Positions 34,374 to 41,899 of a stretch of DNA of 64,000 bases are shown in pieces (the stretch's first letter is position 1; every line of letters begins with the position of its first letter). This DNA comes from CALBTQ01 sp036725605 (GTDB taxonomy: Bacteria > Lernaellota > Lernaellaia > Lernaellales > Lernaellaceae): the NCBI GenBank assembly GCA_036725605.1, contig DAIMDW010000012.1:79624-143623 (forward strand). The letters run 5' to 3'. The notes under the pieces are model-generated. The model saw only the letters and a program-made list of their open reading frames with translations, ran no database searches and was not told the origin of the DNA. The position numbers and the translations under genes are program-made.

Positions 34374-35507
34374 ATGATGGTCCGCAGGGACTACTACGAA
34401 ATTCTCGGGATTGCGCGCGAAGCCGACGATGCGACCATTAAAAAAGCGTATCGCCGCCTCGCGCTGGAACATCATCCCGATCGCAACCCGGACAATCCCG
34501 AAGCGGAAAAAGCCTTCAAAGAAGCCAGCGAAGCCTACCAGGTGCTTTCCGATCCCGAGAAAAAGCGCATCTACGACAACTACGGCCACGACGGCCTGAA
34601 GGGCCAGGGCTTTTCCGGCTTCACCAACTTCGAAGACATTTTCTCGTCGATGGGCGGGATCTTCGAGGAATTCTTCGGCTTTTCCTCGAACCGCCGGCGC
34701 GGCGGACCGCGACGCGGCTCCGATCTGCGCTACGACCTGTCGATCAGCTTCGAGGAAGCGGTGTTCGGCACCACCCAGACGCTCAACCTGCAACGCTACG
34801 AACCGTGCGTTTATTGCCAGGGCACCGGCATCGAACCGGGCACCAACGCGGTTTCGTGCCCGACCTGCGGCGGCGTGGGCCAGGTGCGGCGCAGCCAGGG
34901 CTTCTTTACGCTGACCACCACCTGCCCGCATTGCAACGGCTCGGGGCGCATCATCCAGACGCCCTGCAAAACCTGCAGCGGGCGCGGCAAGACGCTGGAA
35001 AACGTGTCGATCACCGTGAACATCCCCGCCGGCGTCGAAGACGGCAATCAACTGCGCGTTTCCGGCAAGGGCGAACCGGGCGCGGCCAACGGCCCCAGCG
35101 GCGACCTGTACGTGTTCATCCGCGTCGAGCCGCACGACTACTTCACCCGGCGCGGCAACGATCTGTACGCCGAACTGCCCATCAGCTTCTGCCAGGCCGC
35201 CCTGGGCGCGACGCTGGAAGTCCCCACCCTCGACGGCGACGCCAAGGTGCGCATCCCCAAGGGCACGCAGCCGGGCAACGTCATTCGCGTGCCGGGCAAA
35301 GGCGTGCCGCACATCCGCGGTTACGGGCGCGGCGACATCCTGTTGCACGTCAACGTCGAGGTGCCCAAAAAGCTCACCAAGCAGCAGGAAGATCTCCTGC
35401 GCGAATTCGCCGCCTGCGAAACGCCGCCTCTGAAAAGCAAGAAGGAAAAAAAGGACGGCGGCGTGAAGTGGTACGAAAAAATCAAGAACATCGCCCTGGG
35501 TGAATAA
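34374..35507 (+). CDS. dnaJ: Chaperone protein DnaJ (type I J protein)
   Basis: A 377-residue class-A DnaJ. The J domain (about 5-70) has the HPD tripeptide in LEHHPDRNP; a short Gly/Phe-rich region (GQGFSGFTNFEDIF) follows, then four zinc-finger repeats CVYCQGTG, CPTCGGVG, CPHCNGSG, CKTCSGRG and the C-terminal substrate-binding domains. It stimulates DnaK and delivers unfolded clients. Tandem ATGs at 34374/34377 have GGGGGCG upstream. It ends in a Lys-rich tail (KSKKEKKDGG). dnaK and grpE are not in the window. Confidence 0.95.
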   Translation: MMVRRDYYEILGIAREADDATIKKAYRRLALEHHPDRNPDNPEAEKAFKEASEAYQVLSDPEKKRIYDNYGHDGLKGQGFSGFTNFEDIFSSMGGIFEEFFGFSSNRRRGGPRRGSDLRYDLSISFEEAVFGTTQTLNLQRYEPCVYCQGTGIEPGTNAVSCPTCGGVGQVRRSQGFFTLTTTCPHCNGSGRIIQTPCKTCSGRGKTLENVSITVNIPAGVEDGNQLRVSGKGEPGAANGPSGDLYVFIRVEPHDYFTRRGNDLYAELPISFCQAALGATLEVPTLDGDAKVRIPKGTQPGNVIRVPGKGVPHIRGYGRGDILLHVNVEVPKKLTKQQEDLLREFAACETPPLKSKKEKKDGGVKWYEKIKNIALGE

Positions 35508-35775
35508 CCGCCTCCGTGCCTTCCTCGAAAAACAAATCGGCCGCAAAAAAAAGAAATCTTCATTTGCGCAAATTTCGCGACAATGCTAGAAATTGAACTG
35601 TCAGTGAATTAGCCGGTTGGAACAATAAATTCCCCAGTTAATTCTAAACAATCTACACGATTCGACCGAGACAACCTTATAAGACAAAAACGACGGAAGC
35701 TAGACAATTTCAGCCATGTTTTCGCTTTAATCAGCGAACCGGAAGCGACACCAACGAAGGGGAGAACGGATTCTC

Positions 35776-36426
35776 ATGAATGATAGCGTCTCGGAAAACG
35801 AAGTATTCGGCAACGAAACCAAAGTCAATCCGCAGTTCGCCGTCGGCCTGCCGATCTTTTTCGAATTGACGATGAAAAACAAGCGGTTGCGCGCGCAAGC
35901 CGAGCTGGTCGGCTGGGTGCGCCCGAAAATCCTGATCACCTCCATCCCGCTCGACAGCCGCCTGGTGGTGGTCCAGCGCGGCACGGAAATGATCGTCCGC
36001 TATCTGTTCGAAGGACAGGTCTTCGGCTTCCATACCCGGCTGTTGCATAAACAAAACGAACCGATGACCCTCTGGACCCTGGAATACCCCGAGCTGGTCG
36101 AAGTGAAAAACCTGCGTCGCAGCCCGCGCATCCCCCTGCTGCTGGAGGTGCGCAACCATCGCGGTGAAAGATGGTACACCGTCGACATTTCCGCCCATGG
36201 CCTTTGCGTGACCGTCGACAAGGAACCACGCATGGGCGATCCGGTGCTGCTGACCTTCAACCTGCCCGACGGCAATAAAATCGAGAACCTGGAAGGCTCG
36301 GTCGTGCGCATCAACAGCACCACCGAGGAAAAGCAGGTCGGCATCAATTTCACCGAAGACGATCCGGAACAACTGAACCTGCTGCGGACGTTCCTGGAGA
36401 ATATCCAGAAACGGAAGTACACATAA
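35776..36426 (+). CDS. PilZ-domain c-di-GMP binding protein (YcgR-like)
   Basis: A 216-residue cytoplasmic protein. The N-terminal half (20-105) looks like the flagellar-brake (YcgR-N) beta-barrel. The C-terminal PilZ domain begins at about 113 with RRSPR (Arg114-Arg118, the RxxxR c-di-GMP motif) and has DISAHG (D137, S139, G142). Such proteins slow motility or alter surface behaviour in response to c-di-GMP. The start has GGGGAG further upstream than usual (about 12 bases). The 268-base spacer upstream is AT-rich with no other feature I can support. cheX follows in the same direction. Confidence 0.9.
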   Translation: MNDSVSENEVFGNETKVNPQFAVGLPIFFELTMKNKRLRAQAELVGWVRPKILITSIPLDSRLVVVQRGTEMIVRYLFEGQVFGFHTRLLHKQNEPMTLWTLEYPELVEVKNLRRSPRIPLLLEVRNHRGERWYTVDISAHGLCVTVDKEPRMGDPVLLTFNLPDGNKIENLEGSVVRINSTTEEKQVGINFTEDDPEQLNLLRTFLENIQKRKYT

Positions 36427-36662
36427 TCGATATTTTTGAATTTTTTGACATCTTCTCATATTTCGAAAACAGCAATGAAAATCGAGGAAGAAAACAGACG
36501 TAACCGGCTGGAACTGAAATAGTTTTCAAGAACTTATGGAAATCAGCCGATAATTACCACGAAACAGTAAACTTGGCTTGCTGTTACGCTTGTTTGAACA
36601 TTGAATGCCATTGCGGCTGCAAAGATGATGGATGAACCTATCTTCACTCGGAGAGCATGTAA

Positions 36663-37127
36663 ATGAACGTTGATTTCATCAATCCGTTTTTGGATGCCAT
36701 TCTTAACGTTCTGGCCACCATGGCCCAAACCGAGGCGAAAGCGGAAAAGGCGTACGTGAAAGAAAGCGTACAGGCGATGGGGGACATCACCGGCATGATC
36801 GGTTTGGCCGGGCATCAGGTCCGCGGCTCCTTGGCGATCACCTTCACCGAATCCGCCATTCTGGACATCGCTTCGAAAATGCTCGGCGAAACGCTCACCT
36901 CGCTGGATGGCACCGTCAGCGACGTCGTCGGCGAAATCACCAACATGGTCAGCGGCGGTGCGAAGAAGGCCCTGGCGGAAAAGGGCTATAAATTCGAAAT
37001 GGCGATCCCCTCGACCATCGCGGGAAAAAGTCACACCATCACTCACAAAACGCGCGGCGCAATCATCGTTGTGCCTTTCACCACGGAAGCGGGCAGCTTC
37101 TGCGTCGAAGTGTGTTTCGAGAATTAG
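36663..37127 (+). CDS. cheX: Chemotaxis phosphatase CheX
   Basis: A 154-residue CheC/CheX-family protein, the usual length. The catalytic helix DVVGEITNMVSGGAK supplies D87, E91 and N94, with P116 at the expected distance, matching the [DS]xxxExxN...P pattern of CheY-P phosphatases. It would dephosphorylate a CheY-type receiver. No other che gene is nearby, but the PilZ gene upstream suggests a small surface-behaviour module. The spacer upstream (36427-36662) is non-coding. Confidence 0.93.
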   Translation: MNVDFINPFLDAILNVLATMAQTEAKAEKAYVKESVQAMGDITGMIGLAGHQVRGSLAITFTESAILDIASKMLGETLTSLDGTVSDVVGEITNMVSGGAKKALAEKGYKFEMAIPSTIAGKSHTITHKTRGAIIVVPFTTEAGSFCVEVCFEN

Positions 37128-37388
37128 CATCCAACGACCGAAAAAATGGACCTTCCGCCCCTCGTAGGCGTGTTCGGCGTTAAAAGCAATGATGCGCGAG
37201 CGAGCGGGAGTGGCGCTTGGAAGTGCGAGAGGGGTAAGCGTCCTGTTCAGATGTCTGAACACTTCTTTTTAACCCGATGTGTGCATATATCGCCTTTGTA
37301 AGTCGTTTCGTAAACAGATATCCCTGTACTCGTATAGATTTGTAAGTGGAATATGCTTCATTAGCGATAATTATAATTTGGAAACGTT

Positions 37389-39095
37389 TTAGGATTTTGT
37401 ACCGCAATCAAGAGAAAGAAGGGCAGGAATATGACGTTTCAAGTCTTCTTGTAGTTTACCGAAACTCCCATACGAGATATATATCCAATCGGAAAGATCC
37501 GTGGGAATTTCTGAATCTTCCTGCTTTAATAAAATCGCCTGTTTCTTAAGACCAGTCATAAGTCCTAATTCGAATAAGACATTCGGATTAAGTTTCGTTA
37601 TGTCGAAAATACCAATGCTCGATTGTAAAACACCTTCAAGTATATTTCCCAAAATACGTAAAGAGTCCGTTCTTTCATCCGCTATCCATGGTTCAAGATT
37701 CAGGTCGTTTAACGCCGGTAAAATACCAAAATCGTAGACATTCTTGGATGAGGCCGAAAAAGGAATTCCAATAAATACCATTTTTGGATTTAACTTAGGA
37801 ATCTTAATGTCTTGGGAACCAATAGTAATATGACCTTCCTCCTTCTCAAGAGGAAAAACTTTCGAAAGGAAAAGTTGCATTTCTTTCACTTCATTTTTAA
37901 ATTTTTTCCCAAGCAATTCAATTTGATTTCTGGATTTTTCAAGATCCTTTGATGCAGAGTCTCTTTCTGTTTGTAGGTTAGTAAAAAGCACGTTATTTTC
38001 TACAAGAACAGCCAGTTTATCACAAAAGTTCTTAAGGAACCTTTCATCTGAAGATGAAAAAAATCGTCCTTCATTTTCTTTAGCAATTCGTATCACTCCT
38101 TTTACATTACCCCCACGACTAATCGGAGCAGCCAGAAAAGAGGAATTCTTTTTTACATACTCTTCATGTTTGCCCTTGTGATTCAATTCAAGATCAATTT
38201 TTTCCAACTCTTTTTTATCATCAACATCTTTGATTAGAAGAGACTTATTGTGTTTTGCAACCCATCCGGTCAATCCTTCTCCTGATTTGTAATAAGCTTT
38301 TCCGACTTCTTTTGTTAAGGGGCCCAATTTTGTTGTGAACCGAAGTTTGAATATTGTACCGCCATCAGGAGCCGCTTCCGAAAGAAATATTGAGCACCCT
38401 TTTGCTGATAGAGACTGAGGGATTTCATCGGCAACCCGCTGTAAATATTTAGCAAACTCCTTCCTCTCAAAACTGACTCCAGAGAGATACAATTTCTCCC
38501 AGGAATCCTTCTCTTTTTGTTCTTCGATTTGAACAATGATTGTGGAAACATATTTGGCAAATGTTTCAAGCAATACCTGACCGGACTCTTTGATTTTGCC
38601 CGATAATTCAACAACTTTTACAATCCTAATGACTCCCATCACTTCATCTTGAATTTTAACTGGAAGTGAAAGAAATGCTATTTGATGCTTTTGTTTGTTT
38701 AAATCTCGATACTGGGGAAATTCATCTCTCCACTTTATATTATTACCTATCGCTAATAACTCATCGCTAAATATGTCGTTTACATTCAATGCAATTCCTG
38801 TTTTTGCCACCCAGCCCGTTAGTCCTTCGCCGGGTTTATAAAAAGTTTTACTTTTTAATAGTTTACTCTCCTTGGTGAATGCTCGTTTATAGAAATCATC
38901 CGGAGATCCAAGATCGTTATTCTCAATATCCTTTTCTCGCCATGGACCGTTTTTCCAAAAAATAGAACATTCCTCAGCACCGACTAATTTTGGCGCTTCA
39001 TTTACAATTAATTCAAATAATTTATCAATATCACTTGTGGCGCCTATCTGAGTCAGTCCAATGATCATCTCTTTTGTTTGAGAAGATTTCGCCAT
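37389..39095 (-). CDS. GAF-GAF sensor with C-terminal TIR-like/nucleoside-deoxyribosyltransferase-like domain (AT-rich island)
   Basis: A 568-residue protein with two GAF domains: GAF1 about 20-190 (YKPGEGLTGWVAKTG at 86-100) and GAF2 about 215-370 (YKSGEGLTGWVAKHN at 269-283). A coiled coil at about 370-410 precedes a C-terminal alpha/beta domain at 437-560: PKMVFIGIPFS, WIADERTD, GIFDITKLNPNVLFELGLMTGL. The D-x-T...NPNVxxELG signature is that of TIR-like domains of the nucleoside-deoxyribosyltransferase fold, with Glu509 the predicted catalytic residue; relatives occur in bacterial conflict systems and may break down NAD+ or nucleotides. The gene is visibly AT-rich, unlike all neighbours, so recent transfer is likely. 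Confidence 0.75.
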   Translation of the reverse strand: MAKSSQTKEMIIGLTQIGATSDIDKLFELIVNEAPKLVGAEECSIFWKNGPWREKDIENNDLGSPDDFYKRAFTKESKLLKSKTFYKPGEGLTGWVAKTGIALNVNDIFSDELLAIGNNIKWRDEFPQYRDLNKQKHQIAFLSLPVKIQDEVMGVIRIVKVVELSGKIKESGQVLLETFAKYVSTIIVQIEEQKEKDSWEKLYLSGVSFERKEFAKYLQRVADEIPQSLSAKGCSIFLSEAAPDGGTIFKLRFTTKLGPLTKEVGKAYYKSGEGLTGWVAKHNKSLLIKDVDDKKELEKIDLELNHKGKHEEYVKKNSSFLAAPISRGGNVKGVIRIAKENEGRFFSSSDERFLKNFCDKLAVLVENNVLFTNLQTERDSASKDLEKSRNQIELLGKKFKNEVKEMQLFLSKVFPLEKEEGHITIGSQDIKIPKLNPKMVFIGIPFSASSKNVYDFGILPALNDLNLEPWIADERTDSLRILGNILEGVLQSSIGIFDITKLNPNVLFELGLMTGLKKQAILLKQEDSEIPTDLSDWIYISYGSFGKLQEDLKRHIPALLSLDCGTKS

Positions 39096-39452
39096 TTTTG
39101 AATGCCTCCGTATTTAAAACCAGTATTTCCAGTATTAAACTCAGAAACAAATTCCACGCATAAATCCCCAAAAAAGCCATATTATCCCTCTATATCTCGC
39201 CAAAATAATTGTTTCAATAAAAATCGTAACCGTCGGGAGAGGAAATCAATAATCCTATTCCAAAATACACATACATGGATAGACAAATATCTTGACTATT
39301 GAAATATGAGATGTGGGATAGAAAGATCGTTTTACCCTGTCCCCTACCCAAGGCGAAACCATGTGCTTTTGAACCGGACAGTAACTCCAATGTTACCTAT
39401 GTCCTGCTTGCTCCCGCATCGGCAAAATTCCGTATTCGCCGTTCCGCATTAA
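39096..39452. other. AT-rich intergenic right end of the island
   Basis: No supported gene. AT-rich to about 39330, after which composition returns to the GC-rich background. It contains the second copy of the 16-bp TGTTACCTATGTCCTG sequence at 39391-39406. No transposase, tRNA or clear attachment site is seen. Confidence 0.5.
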
Positions 39453-40877
39453 TCAACAGCCACAGCCATCATCGTCATCATCGTCGTCGCCTGCCGCATC
39501 GTCGTCCACGGCATCGTCGTCGAGCGTGTCGTCGTCCACGGCATCATCGTCGACCGCATCGTCGTCCGTCGCATCGTCGTCGATTTCGTCGTCGTCCCCC
39601 GTGTCATCATCGAGCGTATCATCGTCGAGCGTGTCGTCGTCGACGGTGTCGTCGTCGACCGTATCGTCGTCGACCGTATCGTCGTCGGCCGGCCAGACGG
39701 GCGGGTCGTGCTCGAGCGTGAATTCGTCGATCAGCGTGCCGTCCAGACGGAAGGCGCGCAGGGTGGCGATTTCCGGCTCCAGGTCGATCACCATGTAGTG
39801 GTTGCTTTTGTCGTGCGCGTGATAGCCGGGCATCGTCTGGGGTTGCGGCCAGGTCTGGAAATCATACAACGGCGCGCCGCCGCCGCCGGTGACGATATGG
39901 TTGATGCCGCCCATTTCGTGGCGGGCGTAGAAGTGGTCATGGCCTTCGAACACGGCATCCACGCCGTAGTCGCGGAAGATCGGATTCAAAATGAGCAGCG
40001 TCGCCGTGTTGCCCGTGCGCCCCGCCTTGTAGGAAAACGGCGGCTCGTGCAAGAAGGCGAAGGTAAAGTTGGTTTTCGGATTCTCATTGGCGGCGTCCAG
40101 ATCGTCGCGCAGCCAGCCGTTCTGCAGGATGTCGGGCACCAGCAGCGTCTCCCACTTCTCCACGTCGATGACCACGAAGTGCGCGTTCAGGTAGTCGAAG
40201 CTATAATACGTCGGATGACGATTCGCATCGGGCGGCGCGAAATATCGCCCCCAGTTGTCATCGCCGGTCAGACCGTCTTCCTCGTCGTCCTCGTGGTTGC
40301 CGAAAATCGGATACAGCGGCACGTTGGCCATCAGGTCGTGTTCGGCAACGAAGAAATACGCCCAGTTATCCAGGCTGGCGCCGCCGCTGACCAGGTCGCC
40401 GGTATTGAAATACAGCGCCGGTCCCTCGTCGATGATCGCCGCGATCGCCGCTTCGTGCTCGATGTTGGGCGAGCCGATCGCGCCGCCGCGCGAATCGCCG
40501 AACACCACGAAGCGAAACGGCGTCAGATGATCGGGCTCGGTGACGAAGGAAAAGTCCTCGGTCGTCACCCCGCCGTGCACCACACGATAGTGGTACAGCG
40601 TATCGGCGTCGCGATCGTCGATGGCGATCTTGTATTGATAGACCGTCACGCCATCGTGCGTGAAGGCCGTGCCCTGACCGGTGAACGTCTCGCCGTAGCC
40701 CGTATCGGTACCGACCTCCACCGCGCCCTGCCCGTCCAGATCGGTTTCGAAACAGATCGTCACCCGGTCGATGTCCAGGTTTTGCAGGTAGGGTCCCTTG
40801 GTAAGATCGGCGGCGGCAGGCAGCGAAATAAGCAGGCACAGGCCGACGATCCACAACATGATTTTTCCGGTCCGCAT
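39453..40877 (-). CDS. Secreted calcineurin-like metallophosphoesterase with acidic GCGC tail
   Basis: A 474-residue exported enzyme. It has signal peptide MRTGKIMLWIVGLCLLISLPAAA, a fibronectin-like N-terminal beta domain (about 22-115, LTKGPYLQNLDIDRVTICFETD), then a purple-acid-phosphatase-like catalytic domain with all metal motifs: GDSRGG, NTGDLV, GNHEDD, LHEPP and GHDHFY. It ends in a long Asp-rich tail (TVDDD, TLDDD, AVDDD units) closing with exactly Gly-Cys-Gly-Cys. GGGAGA before the ATG at 40877 sets the start. The tail matches the two YCF48 proteins, on an unrelated domain. Confidence 0.88.
   Translation of the reverse strand: MRTGKIMLWIVGLCLLISLPAAADLTKGPYLQNLDIDRVTICFETDLDGQGAVEVGTDTGYGETFTGQGTAFTHDGVTVYQYKIAIDDRDADTLYHYRVVHGGVTTEDFSFVTEPDHLTPFRFVVFGDSRGGAIGSPNIEHEAAIAAIIDEGPALYFNTGDLVSGGASLDNWAYFFVAEHDLMANVPLYPIFGNHEDDEEDGLTGDDNWGRYFAPPDANRHPTYYSFDYLNAHFVVIDVEKWETLLVPDILQNGWLRDDLDAANENPKTNFTFAFLHEPPFSYKAGRTGNTATLLILNPIFRDYGVDAVFEGHDHFYARHEMGGINHIVTGGGGAPLYDFQTWPQPQTMPGYHAHDKSNHYMVIDLEPEIATLRAFRLDGTLIDEFTLEHDPPVWPADDDTVDDDTVDDDTVDDDTLDDDTLDDDTGDDDEIDDDATDDDAVDDDAVDDDTLDDDAVDDDAAGDDDDDDDGCGC
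39459..39690 (-). repeat. Asp-tail minisatellite (15-base units) within the metallophosphoesterase gene
   Basis: A 15-base period encoding five-residue units (DDTVD, DDTLD, DDAVD). Composition and period match the array in the C25 lipoprotein gene at 28.1-28.4 kb, although one lies at the C terminus and the other near the N terminus. Confidence 0.8.
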
Positions 40878-40964
40878 CGTCTCTCCCTTTTGCGGTCGGC
40901 TAATGGTAACAAGACTCGGCGAGCGGCGCAACAAGTCTCTGGTGATTAAATGATTATTTTTATA

Positions 40965-41843
40965 TTACGATCGCCGCTCCTCGTCGCCGGGTTTGAGTTC
41001 GGCGCGCACAACCTCGGCCACCTCCGCCGCGGTGACCGACTCCATTTCCTCAATCTGCTTTTTCCATTCGCCCGATTTGGTCTCCCACGCATTCTCGGCC
41101 GCCGCGCGCACGTCGGCGTGGATGCTGCGGTCCAGCATCACCTCGCGCAGGTCCTGCTTGAGCAGCGTCGGCACCAGCGCGATGGCCAAGTGCGGCGGCG
41201 TGTACGGATTGCGAATCAGCGCCAGGCGCACCTGCGGCCGCGTGCGCCACTTGGGTGAATTGTAAATTTCGCTGAGCACCTCGGGAAAATTCGGGCGGCG
41301 CGCGGCGATGATCACCACGTCCTGCTCAGTCAGCCGCGGATTGAGCAGCAACTGATGAATGACCGAATTGTCCAGGTCGTAGCCGACGCGGTTGAGCAGG
41401 TCGCGATCGAGGCTGCGCGCGGCCGATTTACGTTCGCCCAGCGTCATCCCGCTCAGGCCGTACTGCTGGAAAGCGTTTTCGTCCCCGGCCGGATCCTTCA
41501 CCGGACGGATGACGCGAAACAGGTTGATCACGTGCGCGTAGTTTTTTTTCTTCGCCTCGGCGACCAGGCCGTGCAAGCGCTTCTTGCCGAATTCCTCGCG
41601 CAGGCGCTGGGCGTCGACGGCCGAGGTGATCACCGCCTGGCACGCCGCATCGCCGCGAATCGCCCCCATCTGAAAGAGATGCAGCACCTCGATGACCGTT
41701 TCATCGTCCATCTCGCTCAAGCGCCGCGCGAGAAAATGCTTGCGGATTGTCGCGTCGACGATCTGCTCGATCGTACGCCCCAATCGCTCAACCAATTCCG
41801 CCGAATCGCGCTCGTTGCGCTCCGTTTCCACTTCGACCTCCAA
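40965..41843 (-). CDS. HEAT-like helical repeat protein, unknown
   Basis: A 292-residue soluble all-helical protein. The N-terminal 70 residues are charged (MEVEVETERNERDSAELVERLGRTIEQIVDATIRKHFLARRL). The C-terminal half has motifs LLLNPRLTEQDVVIIAARRPNFPEVLSEI, WRTRPQVRLALIRNPYTPPHLAIALVPTLL and LREVMLDRSIHADVRAAAENAW, a pattern resembling HEAT/leucine-rich-variant repeats with Asn-Pro turns. These proteins are commonly scaffolds. It lies downstream of the DUF4388/J-domain gene (56-base gap) in the same direction, so the two may be functionally linked. Confidence 0.72.
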   Translation of the reverse strand: MEVEVETERNERDSAELVERLGRTIEQIVDATIRKHFLARRLSEMDDETVIEVLHLFQMGAIRGDAACQAVITSAVDAQRLREEFGKKRLHGLVAEAKKKNYAHVINLFRVIRPVKDPAGDENAFQQYGLSGMTLGERKSAARSLDRDLLNRVGYDLDNSVIHQLLLNPRLTEQDVVIIAARRPNFPEVLSEIYNSPKWRTRPQVRLALIRNPYTPPHLAIALVPTLLKQDLREVMLDRSIHADVRAAAENAWETKSGEWKKQIEEMESVTAAEVAEVVRAELKPGDEERRS

Positions 41844-41899
41844 GCCTATGGTAACACCGGCCGTGCCCGGTCGTCAAAAAATGTCGCGGATGAATGAGT

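Noticed and set aside
37180..37407. Short minus-strand frame at the island edge
   Set aside because: Overlaps the end of the GAF protein gene and has no ribosome binding site.
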